DNA from: Cyanobacteria bacterium K_Offshore_surface_m2_239
GTDB lineage: Bacteria > Cyanobacteriota > Cyanobacteriia > PCC-6307 > Cyanobiaceae
Assembly (NCBI GenBank): GCA_016882305.1
Contig: VGQX01000013.1
Coordinates: forward strand, 1 to 35,666
DNA length: 35,666 nt
Direction of reading: 5' to 3'
Below are positions 17,360 through 25,874 of this stretch, piece after piece. The translations under genes were made by a program, and so were the position numbers. The notes below the pieces were generated by a model, which saw only the letters and a list, made by a program, of their open reading frames with translations, was not told the origin of the DNA and made no database searches. The first letter of the stretch is position 1. Each line of letters opens with the position of its first letter.

Positions 17360-18883
17360 ATGACCGCGATTTTGACCAATCCCCTCCGGGTGGGGCTGCG
17401 CCAAGAGAGGGTCATTCCCCCTCAGTGCCTGGTCATCTTCGGCGCCAGCGGCGATTTGACCCACCGCAAGCTGGTACCGGCGCTGTTCGAGCTCCATCGG
17501 CAGCGCCGCCTTCCCAGTGAATTCGCTGTCCTGGGCTGCGCTCGCCGACCCTGGAGCGATGACGACTTCCGCCAGCGCATGGGGGAGGCTCTCGCCGCCG
17601 AAATCGCTGAGCACCCCACCGCTTGGGAGCACTTCAGCCAAGGCCTTTTCTACGAGCCGGTGGATCTGCAGCAAAGCGACCATCTGGTGCGCCTGGCTGG
17701 ACGTTTGGATGCGTTGGATCGTCTGCGGGCGACCCGAGGCAATCGCACGTTCTATCTTTCGGTCTCGCCCGAGTTTTATGGCAGTGGCTGTCGCGCTCTG
17801 GCGGGCGCCGGCCTGCTGGCAGACCCGGAGCGAAGTCGGGTCGTGATCGAAAAACCGTTCGGCCGCGACTACGGCAGCGCCCAAGCCTTGAACAAGGTGG
17901 TTCAGGCCTGTGCCAAGGAAAGCCAGGTGTTTCGCATCGATCATTATCTGGGCAAGGAAACCGTTCAAAACATCCTTGTGCTGCGCTTTGCCAACACCAT
18001 TTTTGAACCCCTATGGAATCGAAATTATATTTCTAGTATTCAGATTACGGCGGCTGAAACAGTTGGTGTCGAGGAGCGCGCCGGCTACTACGAAACTGCG
18101 GGCGCTCTCCGGGACATGGTGCAAAATCACCTCACCCAGATTCTCGCCCTGACCGCCATGGAGCCGCCCGGTCGCTTCGATCCGGAGGCCATTCGCAACG
18201 AAAAGGCGAAGGTGCTGCAGGCGGCCCATCTCGCCAACGAGGAGGAGGCCTGGAAGTGTTGCGTCAGGGGTCAGTACAGCGCCGGGGGAACGAAGGAACA
18301 TCCCCTGCCGGGCTATCGCGGCGAGCCGGGTGTGAATCCCAACAGCACCACGGAAACCTATGTGGCGATGAAGTTGTTCATCAACAACTGGCGCTGGCAG
18401 GGGGTGCCCTTCTATCTGCGCACCGGCAAACGCCTGCCCAAACGCCTCAGCGAGGTGGTGCTGACCTTCCGCGAGGCGCCGGTGCACCTGTTTGACGCCG
18501 CAGGAGGGGCTCCCACAGCCAATCAATTGATCCTGCGCATCCAGCCGGATGAGGGAGCCGAGATCAAGTTCGAGGTGAAGGCGCCAGGTTCAGGCATGCG
18601 CAGTCGCCCGGTGGACATGGGCTTCAGTTATGACGAATCCTTTGGAGAACCCTCGGATGAGGGGTATGTGCGCCTTCTGGCGGACGCCATGCTCGGCGAC
18701 ACCACACTGTTCACCCGCAGCGATGAGGTGGAGGCGGCCTGGCGGCTCTACACCCCGCTGCTGAAATTGATTGAAGACTCCCCCTGGCAGATCCCGGTGC
18801 ATCCCTATGAGGCGCGCACCTGGGGTCCTGGAGCCTCCGACAACCTCCTGGCCGAAGACGGTCTGATCTGGCGTCGACCCTGA
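17360..18883 (+). CDS. zwf: glucose-6-phosphate 1-dehydrogenase
   Basis: 507 aa enzyme that oxidises glucose-6-phosphate to 6-phosphogluconolactone and makes NADPH, the entry to the oxidative pentose phosphate pathway used at night. The N-terminal nucleotide site is FGASGDLTHRKL, the substrate signature RIDHYLGKETVQNI (near residues 192-205) carries the catalytic His partner and Lys, and YLRTGKRLPKR follows. Two features stand out: GGAGGT lies 15 bases from the ATG, unusually far, and codons 17990-18060 are AT-rich. It is followed 37 bp later by opcA, its usual partner, and lies about 93 bp after petH. Confidence 0.97.
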   Translation: MTAILTNPLRVGLRQERVIPPQCLVIFGASGDLTHRKLVPALFELHRQRRLPSEFAVLGCARRPWSDDDFRQRMGEALAAEIAEHPTAWEHFSQGLFYEPVDLQQSDHLVRLAGRLDALDRLRATRGNRTFYLSVSPEFYGSGCRALAGAGLLADPERSRVVIEKPFGRDYGSAQALNKVVQACAKESQVFRIDHYLGKETVQNILVLRFANTIFEPLWNRNYISSIQITAAETVGVEERAGYYETAGALRDMVQNHLTQILALTAMEPPGRFDPEAIRNEKAKVLQAAHLANEEEAWKCCVRGQYSAGGTKEHPLPGYRGEPGVNPNSTTETYVAMKLFINNWRWQGVPFYLRTGKRLPKRLSEVVLTFREAPVHLFDAAGGAPTANQLILRIQPDEGAEIKFEVKAPGSGMRSRPVDMGFSYDESFGEPSDEGYVRLLADAMLGDTTLFTRSDEVEAAWRLYTPLLKLIEDSPWQIPVHPYEARTWGPGASDNLLAEDGLIWRRP

Positions 18884-18920
18884 CGTTTGCCCCATCCCAC
18901 GCCCCTTCTGTCTCTGAGCC

Positions 18921-20249
18921 ATGTCTGCCCAACTCACCCTTCTGGCCCCCCTGCAGATTCCTCCCCCGGAGGTGGTCCCCTACCTGGGGCAGCTTTGGCA
19001 TGACGGCCTGGACGGAGCTTCCGGTGCCGCTACCTTCACCCTTCTGGTCTGGGAGCCCTCCTGGCTGGAACAGCAGCTGGTCCGTGTCGGCCAGGTGGAT
19101 GGTCCCATCACCGGCCTCGACAGGCCCGACGTGCTCTCCTCCGCCCGGGATCTGGTGGGCAGCCTCGGGCTTCCCCCCAGCACGGCACCCATGGACCCCG
19201 GGCTTTCGTGGATCCTGGGCCAACAGCCCGGCCACCACGAAGCCCAGGATCTCCGCGGTCAGTTCGTCGACAGCGCCATCAGCGCCCACATGCCTCGCCG
19301 ACTGATCACCCTGGCCCCCACCCTGGATGACGCCAAACCTCTGGAAACCCTTGTGGCGGCCTACTGTCCCCTGCCGGATGAAGGGGGGGCGGGCGCGGCT
19401 TGCGGGGATGTGGTGGTGTTGCGGGGCAGCCTGGGCGCCCTGCGGGAGGCCATCCCCATGGTCCAGCCCCTTGTGCGGGACGACCTGCCCTGCTGGGTGT
19501 GGTGGAATAGCAGCCTGGATGAGCCGATCGAGGTGCTGGAGGCCTTGGCCACCGGTCCCCGCCGCCTGGTGATCGACACCTCCCGCGGCCAGCCGGCTCG
19601 CTGCCTGGAGGTCCTCGTGAACCGGATCAACACCGGCCAGGCGGTGAATGATTTCAACTGGTTGCGGCTGCGCAGCTGGCGGGAATCCCTGGCCATGGTC
19701 TTCGATCCGCCCTCCAGGCGCGATGCGCTCCAACATGTGGTTCAGCTCGACATCGACGTGGAGGGAGACCATCCGGTCAAGGGGCTGCTGCTGGCGGCCT
19801 GGATGGCCGACCGTCTCGGCTGGCACCTGGAGAGTTCGCGCCCGGTGATCCAGGATGGCGTCATCGCCGGCATCGCCGCCGAGTTTCAGCGGACAGATGG
19901 CGAGACCGTCCGCTTCCGCCTGATGCCGGTGCCCGTGGGTGTGCCCAAGGCCCATCCGGGAGCGATCGTGGGCTTGCGCTTGATCTGCCAGCCCCAGCAA
20001 CGCCCGCCGCTCTGCGTGATTCTCTGCTCGGAAAGCGGCGGTTGCATGCGTCTGGAAGCGGGCGGCATGGCGGCGATGGAGTTGGCGGAGGAGGTGGTGC
20101 CTCTGCCTGAGGAGAGCGAGGAGAAGGAGATGGCCCGATTGTTGGGGGGAGGCCACGATTCCACCAACCCCCTTCTGGCCTCGGCCGCGCCCCTGGCCGC
20201 CAGCCTGTTGCCGGAGGCCGTGGCCGCGCAAGGGTTCGCCCGCTCTTGA
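18921..20249 (+). CDS. opcA: glucose-6-phosphate dehydrogenase assembly protein OpcA
   Basis: 442 aa protein of the OpcA family. OpcA binds G6PDH, promotes its active oligomer and takes part in its redox control by thioredoxin. Recognition rests on position directly after zwf and on segments such as VWWNSSLDEPIEVLEAL, FNWLRLRSWRESLAMVFD and the Arg/His-rich central half, plus the length near 440 aa. No signal peptide or membrane segment is present. The TGA at 20247-20249 overlaps the TTG start of cbiA (TTGA), indicating translational coupling of cbiA to opcA. Confidence 0.92.
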   Translation: MSAQLTLLAPLQIPPPEVVPYLGQLWHDGLDGASGAATFTLLVWEPSWLEQQLVRVGQVDGPITGLDRPDVLSSARDLVGSLGLPPSTAPMDPGLSWILGQQPGHHEAQDLRGQFVDSAISAHMPRRLITLAPTLDDAKPLETLVAAYCPLPDEGGAGAACGDVVVLRGSLGALREAIPMVQPLVRDDLPCWVWWNSSLDEPIEVLEALATGPRRLVIDTSRGQPARCLEVLVNRINTGQAVNDFNWLRLRSWRESLAMVFDPPSRRDALQHVVQLDIDVEGDHPVKGLLLAAWMADRLGWHLESSRPVIQDGVIAGIAAEFQRTDGETVRFRLMPVPVGVPKAHPGAIVGLRLICQPQQRPPLCVILCSESGGCMRLEAGGMAAMELAEEVVPLPEESEEKEMARLLGGGHDSTNPLLASAAPLAASLLPEAVAAQGFARS

Positions 20250-21865
20250 GCTGTCTGATCGCCGCTCCCAGCAGTGGCAGCGGCAAGACCCTGGTGAGCC
20301 TCTCCCTGGTCGCCTTGGCGCGTCAGCGGGGCGCCCGGGTGCAGACCTTCAAGGTGGGCCCCGACTACCTGGATCCCCAGCTTCTCTCCGCGGTCGCCGG
20401 CCGGGACTGCCGCAATCTCGATCCCCTGCTCTGCGGGGACGACTGGGTCCGGCGCGCCTTCCACTGGCATGCGAGCCAGGCCGATGCCGTGCTGGTCGAG
20501 GGGGTGATGGGGCTGTTTGATGGCCGGGGCCCCACGGCGGAGGGAAGTTCAGCCCAGGTGGCCGATCTGTTGGGACTGCCCGTCGTGCTCGTCGTGGAGG
20601 CGTCCCGGCAGGCGGGATCGGTGGCGGCCCTGGTGCGGGGCTTCCGGGACCATGGCCCTCCGAAGGTCATCCTGGCCGGAGTGGTGCTGAACCGGGTGGG
20701 CAGCCCCCGTCATCGCGCCCTGCTGGAGGCGTCGCTGGCCTCCCTCGGCGTCCCGGTGCTGGGTGTGCTCCCGCCGCACCCGGCCCTGGAGCTCCCCTCC
20801 CGCCACCTGGGGCTCCTGCCGCCCCATGAACTCGCGGATCTGCGCGCGCGGACCGAGCAATGGGCGCATTTGGCCCAGACCCACCTGGCCATCGATCGCC
20901 TCTGGCCCCTGCTGGCCGCAGCTCCCGCCCCGGCGGGGCAGACCGATCCCATTCGCGCCGTCCTCACCCGGGCTCGCCTGGAGTGGACGAACGCGGCGAG
21001 CGTGAACGGCGCCGGCGCGATGGTCGGCTCCGCGGAACCTTTCGGCTCCACGGAACCTTTCGCCTCCGCGGAACCTTTCGCATCCGCGGAACCTGTCGAC
21101 TGTGCGGAACCTGTCGCCTCAAGAGAAACGGAGGACGGGACGGGTGGAGAGCCCCCCCGAGCGCGCGCCGTTGTGATCGCCCGGGACGCCGCCTTCCATT
21201 TCCTCTACCCGGAGGTGCGCGAGTGTCTGGAGGCCTTGGGCCTGCCCGTGCGGTTCTGGAGTCCCCTGGCGGATGACCCCTTGCCGGAAGACTGCGCCGC
21301 CGTCGTGCTTCCCGGGGGGTATCCCGAACTCCATGCGGCGGCCCTGGCCGATGCCGCTCGCAGCCGTGTCTCCCTGGCGCGGGCCAGCCGGCGCGGGGTA
21401 CCGATCGTGGCGGAATGCGGCGGGCTCCTGCTGCTCGGGCAGCGGCTGGTGGATCCCGCTGGCGTGGCTTGGCCCATGGCCGGGGTGCTGCCCTTCGAGG
21501 CCCGCCCCGGCAGCCTCAGGCTGGGCTATCGCCTGGCCCAAGGCCAGCGGGACGGCCTGCTGGTGCGGGCCGGTGAGCCGTGGCGGGGCCATGAATTTCA
21601 TCGCTGGCAACTCCACCCGGGATCCCCTGACGCCCCCGGCCCTTCGCTGTGGCAACTTGAAGGGTGGGGCGTTGAGAGGACCTTGGAGGGATGGACCACA
21701 CCGAGCCTGCACGCCAGTTGGCTGCACATTCACTGGGCTGGTTTCCCGAAGATTCCCTTGCGCCTGGCCGCCGCCATCGAGGCCGTCGCGAAGCCGCCGC
21801 GGAACGGCGCTTCCTGGCGCCTCACGAGCCCGCTCCAACTCCCCACCCCGAGCGTTGGCGCCTGA
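20246..21865 (+). CDS. cbiA: cobyrinic acid a,c-diamide synthase
   Basis: 539 aa enzyme that amidates the a and c side chains of (hydrogeno)cobyrinic acid with glutamine and ATP in corrinoid synthesis. The N-terminal dethiobiotin-synthetase-like domain shows the P-loop APSSGSGKTLVSLSL, KVGPDYLDPQ and VEGVMGLFDG; the C-terminal class I amidotransferase has the Cys in VAECGGLLLLGQ and the His in SLHASWLHIHW. Between them, near residues 260-290, lies a five-copy hexapeptide repeat encoded by 18-bp units. The product continues about 24 residues past the usual family end, overlapping the acylphosphatase gene. The TTG start overlaps the opcA stop. In picocyanobacteria the pathway leads to a pseudo-B12 type corrinoid. 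Confidence 0.93.
   Translation: MSCLIAAPSSGSGKTLVSLSLVALARQRGARVQTFKVGPDYLDPQLLSAVAGRDCRNLDPLLCGDDWVRRAFHWHASQADAVLVEGVMGLFDGRGPTAEGSSAQVADLLGLPVVLVVEASRQAGSVAALVRGFRDHGPPKVILAGVVLNRVGSPRHRALLEASLASLGVPVLGVLPPHPALELPSRHLGLLPPHELADLRARTEQWAHLAQTHLAIDRLWPLLAAAPAPAGQTDPIRAVLTRARLEWTNAASVNGAGAMVGSAEPFGSTEPFASAEPFASAEPVDCAEPVASRETEDGTGGEPPRARAVVIARDAAFHFLYPEVRECLEALGLPVRFWSPLADDPLPEDCAAVVLPGGYPELHAAALADAARSRVSLARASRRGVPIVAECGGLLLLGQRLVDPAGVAWPMAGVLPFEARPGSLRLGYRLAQGQRDGLLVRAGEPWRGHEFHRWQLHPGSPDAPGPSLWQLEGWGVERTLEGWTTPSLHASWLHIHWAGFPKIPLRLAAAIEAVAKPPRNGASWRLTSPLQLPTPSVGA
21026..21115. repeat. 18-bp in-frame tandem repeat, 5 copies, in cbiA
   Basis: Units based on GGCTCCGCGGAACCTTTC follow one another at 21026, 21044, 21062, 21080 and 21098; a decayed sixth follows. 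Each encodes a six-residue Glu-Pro unit (S-A-E-P-F-G/A). Copies 1-3 are nearly identical and 4-5 drift, as expected for an expanding minisatellite. Confidence 0.95.
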
Positions 21866-22116
21866 TCGTGCGGGGGAAGGTGCAGGGGGTGGGCTACAGG
21901 GAAGGGTGCCGGCAGTGCGCGCAGGATCTCCGCCTCAGCGGCTGGGTGCGCAATCTTCCGGACGGCACCGTGGAGGTGGAGGCGGAGGGACGGGCGCGGG
22001 ATCTGGCCACGCTGGTGTTGTGGTGCGAGCGGGGGCCCCTGCCGGCGACGGTGTTCAGCGTGCATGCCAGGAGGATTGCTCCGGTGGGAGGGGATTGGTT
22101 TGAAATCCGACGCTGA
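21691..22116 (+). CDS. acylphosphatase
   Basis: The acylphosphatase domain covers about residues 55-141: RLIVRGKVQGVGYREGCRQ with the phosphate-binding loop GKVQGVGYR (catalytic Arg), GWVRNLPDGTVEVEAEG with the catalytic Asn, and the C-terminal strand DWFEIRR. It hydrolyses acyl phosphates such as acetyl phosphate or 1,3-bisphosphoglycerate. The ATG at 21691 adds a 54-residue Arg- and Pro-rich leader that overlaps cbiA by 175 bp. No closer ATG or GTG preserves the first strand; a CTG at 21814 is the only other option. The leader is therefore probably either non-coding or a recent extension. Confidence 0.85.
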   Translation: MDHTEPARQLAAHSLGWFPEDSLAPGRRHRGRREAAAERRFLAPHEPAPTPHPERWRLIVRGKVQGVGYREGCRQCAQDLRLSGWVRNLPDGTVEVEAEGRARDLATLVLWCERGPLPATVFSVHARRIAPVGGDWFEIRR

Positions 22117-22127
22117 ACAGACCTGCA

Positions 22128-22139
22128 TGGTCCGGACCA
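22128..22139. promoter_or_regulatory. perfect 12-bp palindrome upstream of the first GAP-like gene
   Basis: TGGTCCGGACCA is a perfect dyad ending 16 bases before the ATG at 22156. It could be an operator or an RNA hairpin close to the ribosome binding site GGGAG (22143-22147). A chance palindrome is also possible. Confidence 0.3.
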
Positions 22140-22155
22140 GCTGGGAGCCCCCTCC

Positions 22156-22863
22156 ATGGAGATGAGCCACTGGGGAGAGTTGCTGGGCTACGCCCTGGCC
22201 ATTGGGTTCAGTCCACTCCATCTCGCACTGTTGCTTCTTCTGCTGCTCGGCCCGCGACCCCTGCGTCGCGGGGCCTTTCTGGTGTTGAGCTGGCTGCTGA
22301 TGAACGCTGTGGTGATCGGGCTGCTTCTGGGCGTCGGCCATGAGTTCCTGCTCACCATGGAGAAGGGCACCAGCCATCGCACAGGACTGGATCTGCTCGC
22401 CGCCGGGGCCTTTTTCGCCCTGGGCCTCAAAGCCCTCAGCGGCGGCCTTGCCGCTGGCGAAGGCCAGCCGGAATGGAGTCGACAGCTCGACCGGCTGCTG
22501 GCCCTCCCCCTGCCCCTCTTGCTGCTGTTGAGCGCCGCGCTGCAGGTGGCGGGACCGGATGATCTGTTTCTCTATGCCAAAGCCGCCGGCGCCCTGTTGC
22601 GACCCGGTTGGGACGGGCTGCAGGACACGGCTCTCACCCTGGGGTTCAGCGGCATGACCAGCCTGCTGCTGCTTGTGCCGCTCCTGGCCTGCGCCGTGGC
22701 CGGACAGGAGCGGTTGCGGCCGTTCCTCTCTCGGCTGAAGGAAGGGTTGGATCGCTACGGGCAGGGGCTGGTGGGGGTGATCTGCATCGCCCTGGCCCTG
22801 CTGGCGGGGTGGCAGGGGGTGGAAGGGCTGCGCCTTGGCGGAGCGATGGCGATGGCGGGATGA
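22156..22863 (+). CDS. GAP/LysE-like integral membrane protein (paralogue 1)
   Basis: 235 aa with about six hydrophobic segments. The opening GYALAIGFSPLHLALLLLLLLG, followed by PLRRGAFLVLSWLLMNAV, has the FSPLH-x-LLLLG-x-PLRR layout of the GAP (Sap, sulfolipid-addressing) branch of the LysE transporter superfamily. GAP-type proteins export or traffic lipids in actinobacteria; a cyanobacterial substrate is not known. The 34968-35666 protein in this window is a clear paralogue with the same motifs. GGGAG sits 8 bases before the ATG. The gene ends 13 bp before the convergent helicase stop. Confidence 0.75.
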   Translation: MEMSHWGELLGYALAIGFSPLHLALLLLLLLGPRPLRRGAFLVLSWLLMNAVVIGLLLGVGHEFLLTMEKGTSHRTGLDLLAAGAFFALGLKALSGGLAAGEGQPEWSRQLDRLLALPLPLLLLLSAALQVAGPDDLFLYAKAAGALLRPGWDGLQDTALTLGFSGMTSLLLLVPLLACAVAGQERLRPFLSRLKEGLDRYGQGLVGVICIALALLAGWQGVEGLRLGGAMAMAG

Positions 22864-22876
22864 ACCAGCGGCGCGG

Positions 22877-24361
22877 CTAACCGCTGAGCCAGTCGCGCCA
22901 GAGGGTCTGATCGGCGGCTGAGGCTGGCCCCGCTTCCATCGTCACCCCCTGGCTGGCCCGGCTCACAGCCACATAGGCCAGCTGGCGGCAGAGTTGTTCC
23001 TCCCGCGGCCAGAAGACATCCCCCGCGACGAACACCTCGCCGAAGGTGCTGCCCTGGCTGCGATGCACGGTGAGCACGGCGGCGGGGCCGAGGGAGGCGA
23101 AGGCGTCGCGGAGGAGAAAGAACTGTCGCCAGATCCGCCGCGCCTCGGTCGCTTCGGCTGCGCGAGCCGCCGCGCGCAGGCGCTGCAGGGTTCGCTCCAG
23201 GGCCAGCCGCGACGGGCTGCCGATGGGGGGCAGAAGTCTCAGGGTGAGACGCGTGTCCCCGGCATCGACGCTCACCATCAAGGTGTCGATCACGGCGGGC
23301 GTCGGGTCATCGTCCTCGCCGGCCAGCCAGCCGCTCTCACCCGCTCCCCCGGGCGTCAGGACATACTGCCCGGCCTCCACCTCTCGCACCACCACCTCCC
23401 GGTTGGAGCTCAAGCAGAGCTCCGGATCCTCCGGGGCCTTCGCCTCCTCCACGCACGCCGGGGCCAGCACCGGGGAGCGGGTGATCAGGACCTCCCCCGG
23501 CAGCACCGGCAGAGTGTCGGCGCGATCGCCATGGAGCGCCTTGCGGGCGATGGGCGCGAGCGTCTCCAGGGTGCGATTGGTGTAGCAGAGGATGCGCGCC
23601 AGATCGGGATTGTCGGTCTCGGTGCAGCGCCGCAGGGCGCGCTGGGCCGCTTGCAGCCACTCCTGGCGGTCCAGGAGCGCCACCATGCCCTGGTCGGTGC
23701 GACAGGGGGGCAGCAGGGGGGGGCGACGGCACGGCAGGGCACCCTCCCGCAGGCCTGAGGCCAGGCGCAGGACGGGGCCCTGATGGCGCACCACCCGGGT
23801 GAGGCTCGCCTGGCAGACCCGCGCCAGGGAAAAGACCGGGCTTTCCCTCTCCCCGACCGGCGGCAACTGGGCGGGATCGCCGATGAACACCAGCCGGCAG
23901 GCGAAGGGCTGGGCGCAGCGCAGGGTGATCTCCAGCAGCTGGCCATCCACCATGGAGGCCTCGTCCACCAGTACCAGGCCGAGAGGCTCCAGGGCTGTCG
24001 CCGTTTGAGCGGTTTCCGAGCAGCGCTCCCGATCGCCCTCGCGCCGCAGCTTCAGGCGCAGCAGGCGGTGGAGGGTGGAGGGGAACCAGGTGGGCTGAAG
24101 CCCCACCCGCTCGAGGTGATCGCGCAGGACACCCACCGCCTTGTGGGTGGGGGCGACCACCGTCCAGCAGAGCCCCTGCGCTTCGGCGTGGGCCAGGAAG
24201 CGCATGGAGAGAAACGTCTTGCCGGTGCCGGCGTAGCCGCGCAACAGAAACGGCGTGCCATCGGCGGGGGCGGACAACCAGGCCGCGAAGGCCTCCGCGG
24301 CGGCCTGTTGGTCACCGCTGAGCTCCGCCGCGTCGCGCAGTCGAGGTGGAGGGCGTTTCAC
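22877..24361 (-). CDS. RecD-like SF1 DNA helicase
   Basis: About 494 aa from a GTG at 24361 that overlaps the stop of the upstream PAP2-like gene (GTGA). The frame is open to an ATG at 24412, but the coupled GTG fits better. Helicase motifs in order are Walker A GYAGTGKTFL, Walker B VLVDEASMVDG, motif III FIGDPAQLPPVGE, motif V LTVHRSQGSTFGEVFV and motif VI AVSRASQGV near the C-terminus, as in the RecD/Pif1-related UvrD_C_2 group. It is a stand-alone helicase without the RecB/C partners here, so RecBCD membership is not implied. Confidence 0.88.
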   Translation of the reverse strand: MKRPPPRLRDAAELSGDQQAAAEAFAAWLSAPADGTPFLLRGYAGTGKTFLSMRFLAHAEAQGLCWTVVAPTHKAVGVLRDHLERVGLQPTWFPSTLHRLLRLKLRREGDRERCSETAQTATALEPLGLVLVDEASMVDGQLLEITLRCAQPFACRLVFIGDPAQLPPVGERESPVFSLARVCQASLTRVVRHQGPVLRLASGLREGALPCRRPPLLPPCRTDQGMVALLDRQEWLQAAQRALRRCTETDNPDLARILCYTNRTLETLAPIARKALHGDRADTLPVLPGEVLITRSPVLAPACVEEAKAPEDPELCLSSNREVVVREVEAGQYVLTPGGAGESGWLAGEDDDPTPAVIDTLMVSVDAGDTRLTLRLLPPIGSPSRLALERTLQRLRAAARAAEATEARRIWRQFFLLRDAFASLGPAAVLTVHRSQGSTFGEVFVAGDVFWPREEQLCRQLAYVAVSRASQGVTMEAGPASAADQTLWRDWLSG

Positions 24362-24882
24362 CCGATGCCGTGCAGCAGTCCGCGGGCCAGATGCAGGGGA
24401 GAGCCCACCCACACGAGGCCGGGAAGGGCCACGGCAGGGCCGATGAGACTGCCCGCCAACACCTCCAGCCGCGTGTGTCCGAGGTTTTCTTTCAGGGGAT
24501 GGAGCACCGGGTCCTGATCCACCAGCCCCGGGGTGGGATGGGTGTCCCAGAGGCCATCCGGGAGGCCGTTGACCCGCGCGGCCGTCAATCCCGCCGCGCG
24601 ACGAACGCCGCTGGCGTCATAGAGGATCACGAACGTCACCGTCGCCGCGAGGGCGAAGAGGGGATCGCCATAGCCATGCAACCAACCGATGCCGGCACTG
24701 GTGCCGGTCATCAGGGCCGAGTGGCTGGATGGCATGCCGCCGGTCTCCACCAACACCCCTGGACGCCAGCGCCGATGCACCACGAGCTCGATGAGCAGCT
24801 TGGAGAGCTGCGCCACGCCACAGGCCGCCAACCCCCACGCCAGCACGGTGTTGTCCAGGACATCGATCAGGGGGTGATTCAT
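24358..24882 (-). CDS. divergent PAP2 family membrane protein (DUF212)
   Basis: 174 aa integral membrane protein starting MNHPLIDVLDNTVLAWGL. The signature GGMPSSHSALMTG (phosphatase-type motif PSSHS) and DASGVRRAAG, plus LGHTRLEVLAG near the end, match the divergent PAP2 family found throughout cyanobacteria and plants. Catalytic phosphatase activity is inferred from the His of PSSHS and H of LGHTRLEV; the substrate is unknown. The real start is the ATG at 24882; frames that run further upstream are shadows of crtE. It starts 19 bp after the crtE stop and overlaps the helicase GTG, so the three genes look co-transcribed. Confidence 0.9.
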   Translation of the reverse strand: MNHPLIDVLDNTVLAWGLAACGVAQLSKLLIELVVHRRWRPGVLVETGGMPSSHSALMTGTSAGIGWLHGYGDPLFALAATVTFVILYDASGVRRAAGLTAARVNGLPDGLWDTHPTPGLVDQDPVLHPLKENLGHTRLEVLAGSLIGPAVALPGLVWVGSPLHLARGLLHGIG

Positions 24883-24901
24883 GAAACGCGCAGGCGGTGG
24901 G

Positions 24902-25804
24902 TCAGCGATCGCGGCTGGTGATGTAGTCGGCGAGGGCCAGCAGGGGCTGGGCTCGCTCGCTCCAGGGGGCCAGGGCGCCCTTGGCTTCGCCCACCAGCGC
25001 GTCCGCCCGCTGGCGCGACTCCTCCAGGCCCAGCAGCTTGGGATAGGTGGTTTTGTCGGCGGTGAGGTCCTTGCCGGCGGTCTTGCCGAGCACCTCGCTG
25101 CTGGCGGTGACATCCAGGATGTCATCAATGATCTGAAAAGCGAGGCCGATCCCGCGGGCATAGACCCGCAGGGCCTCGAGCAGCTCCGCGCTGGCGCCCC
25201 CCACCAGGGCGCCGCAGACCACACAGGCCCGCAGGAGGGCGCCGGTCTTGTGGAGATGGATGTATTCGAGGGTGGTGAGGTCCACGTCCTTGCCTTCCGA
25301 CTCCAGATCCACCACCTGGCCGCCCACCAGTCCTGGAGCGCCCGAGGCGAGGGAGAGCTCGCCGACGACCGCCAGCAACCGCTCCGGACTGACATCCGGG
25401 CTGCGGCGGGCGACCATCTCGAAGGCGCGGGTGAGGAGAGCGTCGCCCGCGAGGATGGCCATGGCCTCGCCAAACATCTTGTGGCTGGTGGGCCGTCCGC
25501 GACGGAGGTCGTCGTTGTCCATGGCGGGCAGGTCGTCATGGATCAGCGACATGGTGTGAACCATTTCCAGGGCCACGGCGGTCGGCAGGGCCTCTTCGGC
25601 GGCCCCCCCCGCCAGCTCACACGCCGCCAGGCAGAGGATGGGACGCAAGCGCTTGCCCCCCGCCAGCAGGGAATAGCGCATGGCCTCCCGGAGGGTTTCG
25701 GGCTCTTCCGGACCCAGAGAGGCCTCCAGGGCCGTCTCGATCCGTTCGCGGGACGCCCGCAGATAGGCGCCGAAATCAAAGGAGGTGTGAACCGCCGTGG
25801 TCAT
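24902..25804 (-). CDS. crtE: geranylgeranyl diphosphate synthase
   Basis: 300 aa isoprenyl synthase that extends allylic diphosphates with IPP to C20 GGPP, the precursor of carotenoids, phytol and plastoquinone side chains. Motifs are [16 protein letters not shown], the first Asp-rich motif [19 protein letters not shown] and the second, [11 protein letters not shown]. The ATG at 25804 ([15 protein letters not shown]) gives the usual length of cyanobacterial CrtE. It lies 70 bp downstream of the folD start codon side, in the same direction as folD, and is followed by the PAP2-like gene. Confidence 0.95.
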   Translation of the reverse strand: MTTAVHTSFDFGAYLRASRERIETALEASLGPEEPETLREAMRYSLLAGGKRLRPILCLAACELAGGAAEEALPTAVALEMVHTMSLIHDDLPAMDNDDLRRGRPTSHKMFGEAMAILAGDALLTRAFEMVARRSPDVSPERLLAVVGELSLASGAPGLVGGQVVDLESEGKDVDLTTLEYIHLHKTGALLRACVVCGALVGGASAELLEALRVYARGIGLAFQIIDDILDVTASSEVLGKTAGKDLTADKTTYPKLLGLEESRQRADALVGEAKGALAPWSERAQPLLALADYITSRDR

Positions 25805-25874
25805 GGCGGATGGCGGGGGATGGGCGGATTCTCTCATCTGTCCGGCTCACGCCCCGGATCTCTGGTCGGCGCCC

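Noticed and set aside
24883-25539. N-terminal extension of the PAP2-like gene
   Set aside because: The upstream part of that open frame is a shifted reading of crtE; the family start MNHPLID is at 24882.
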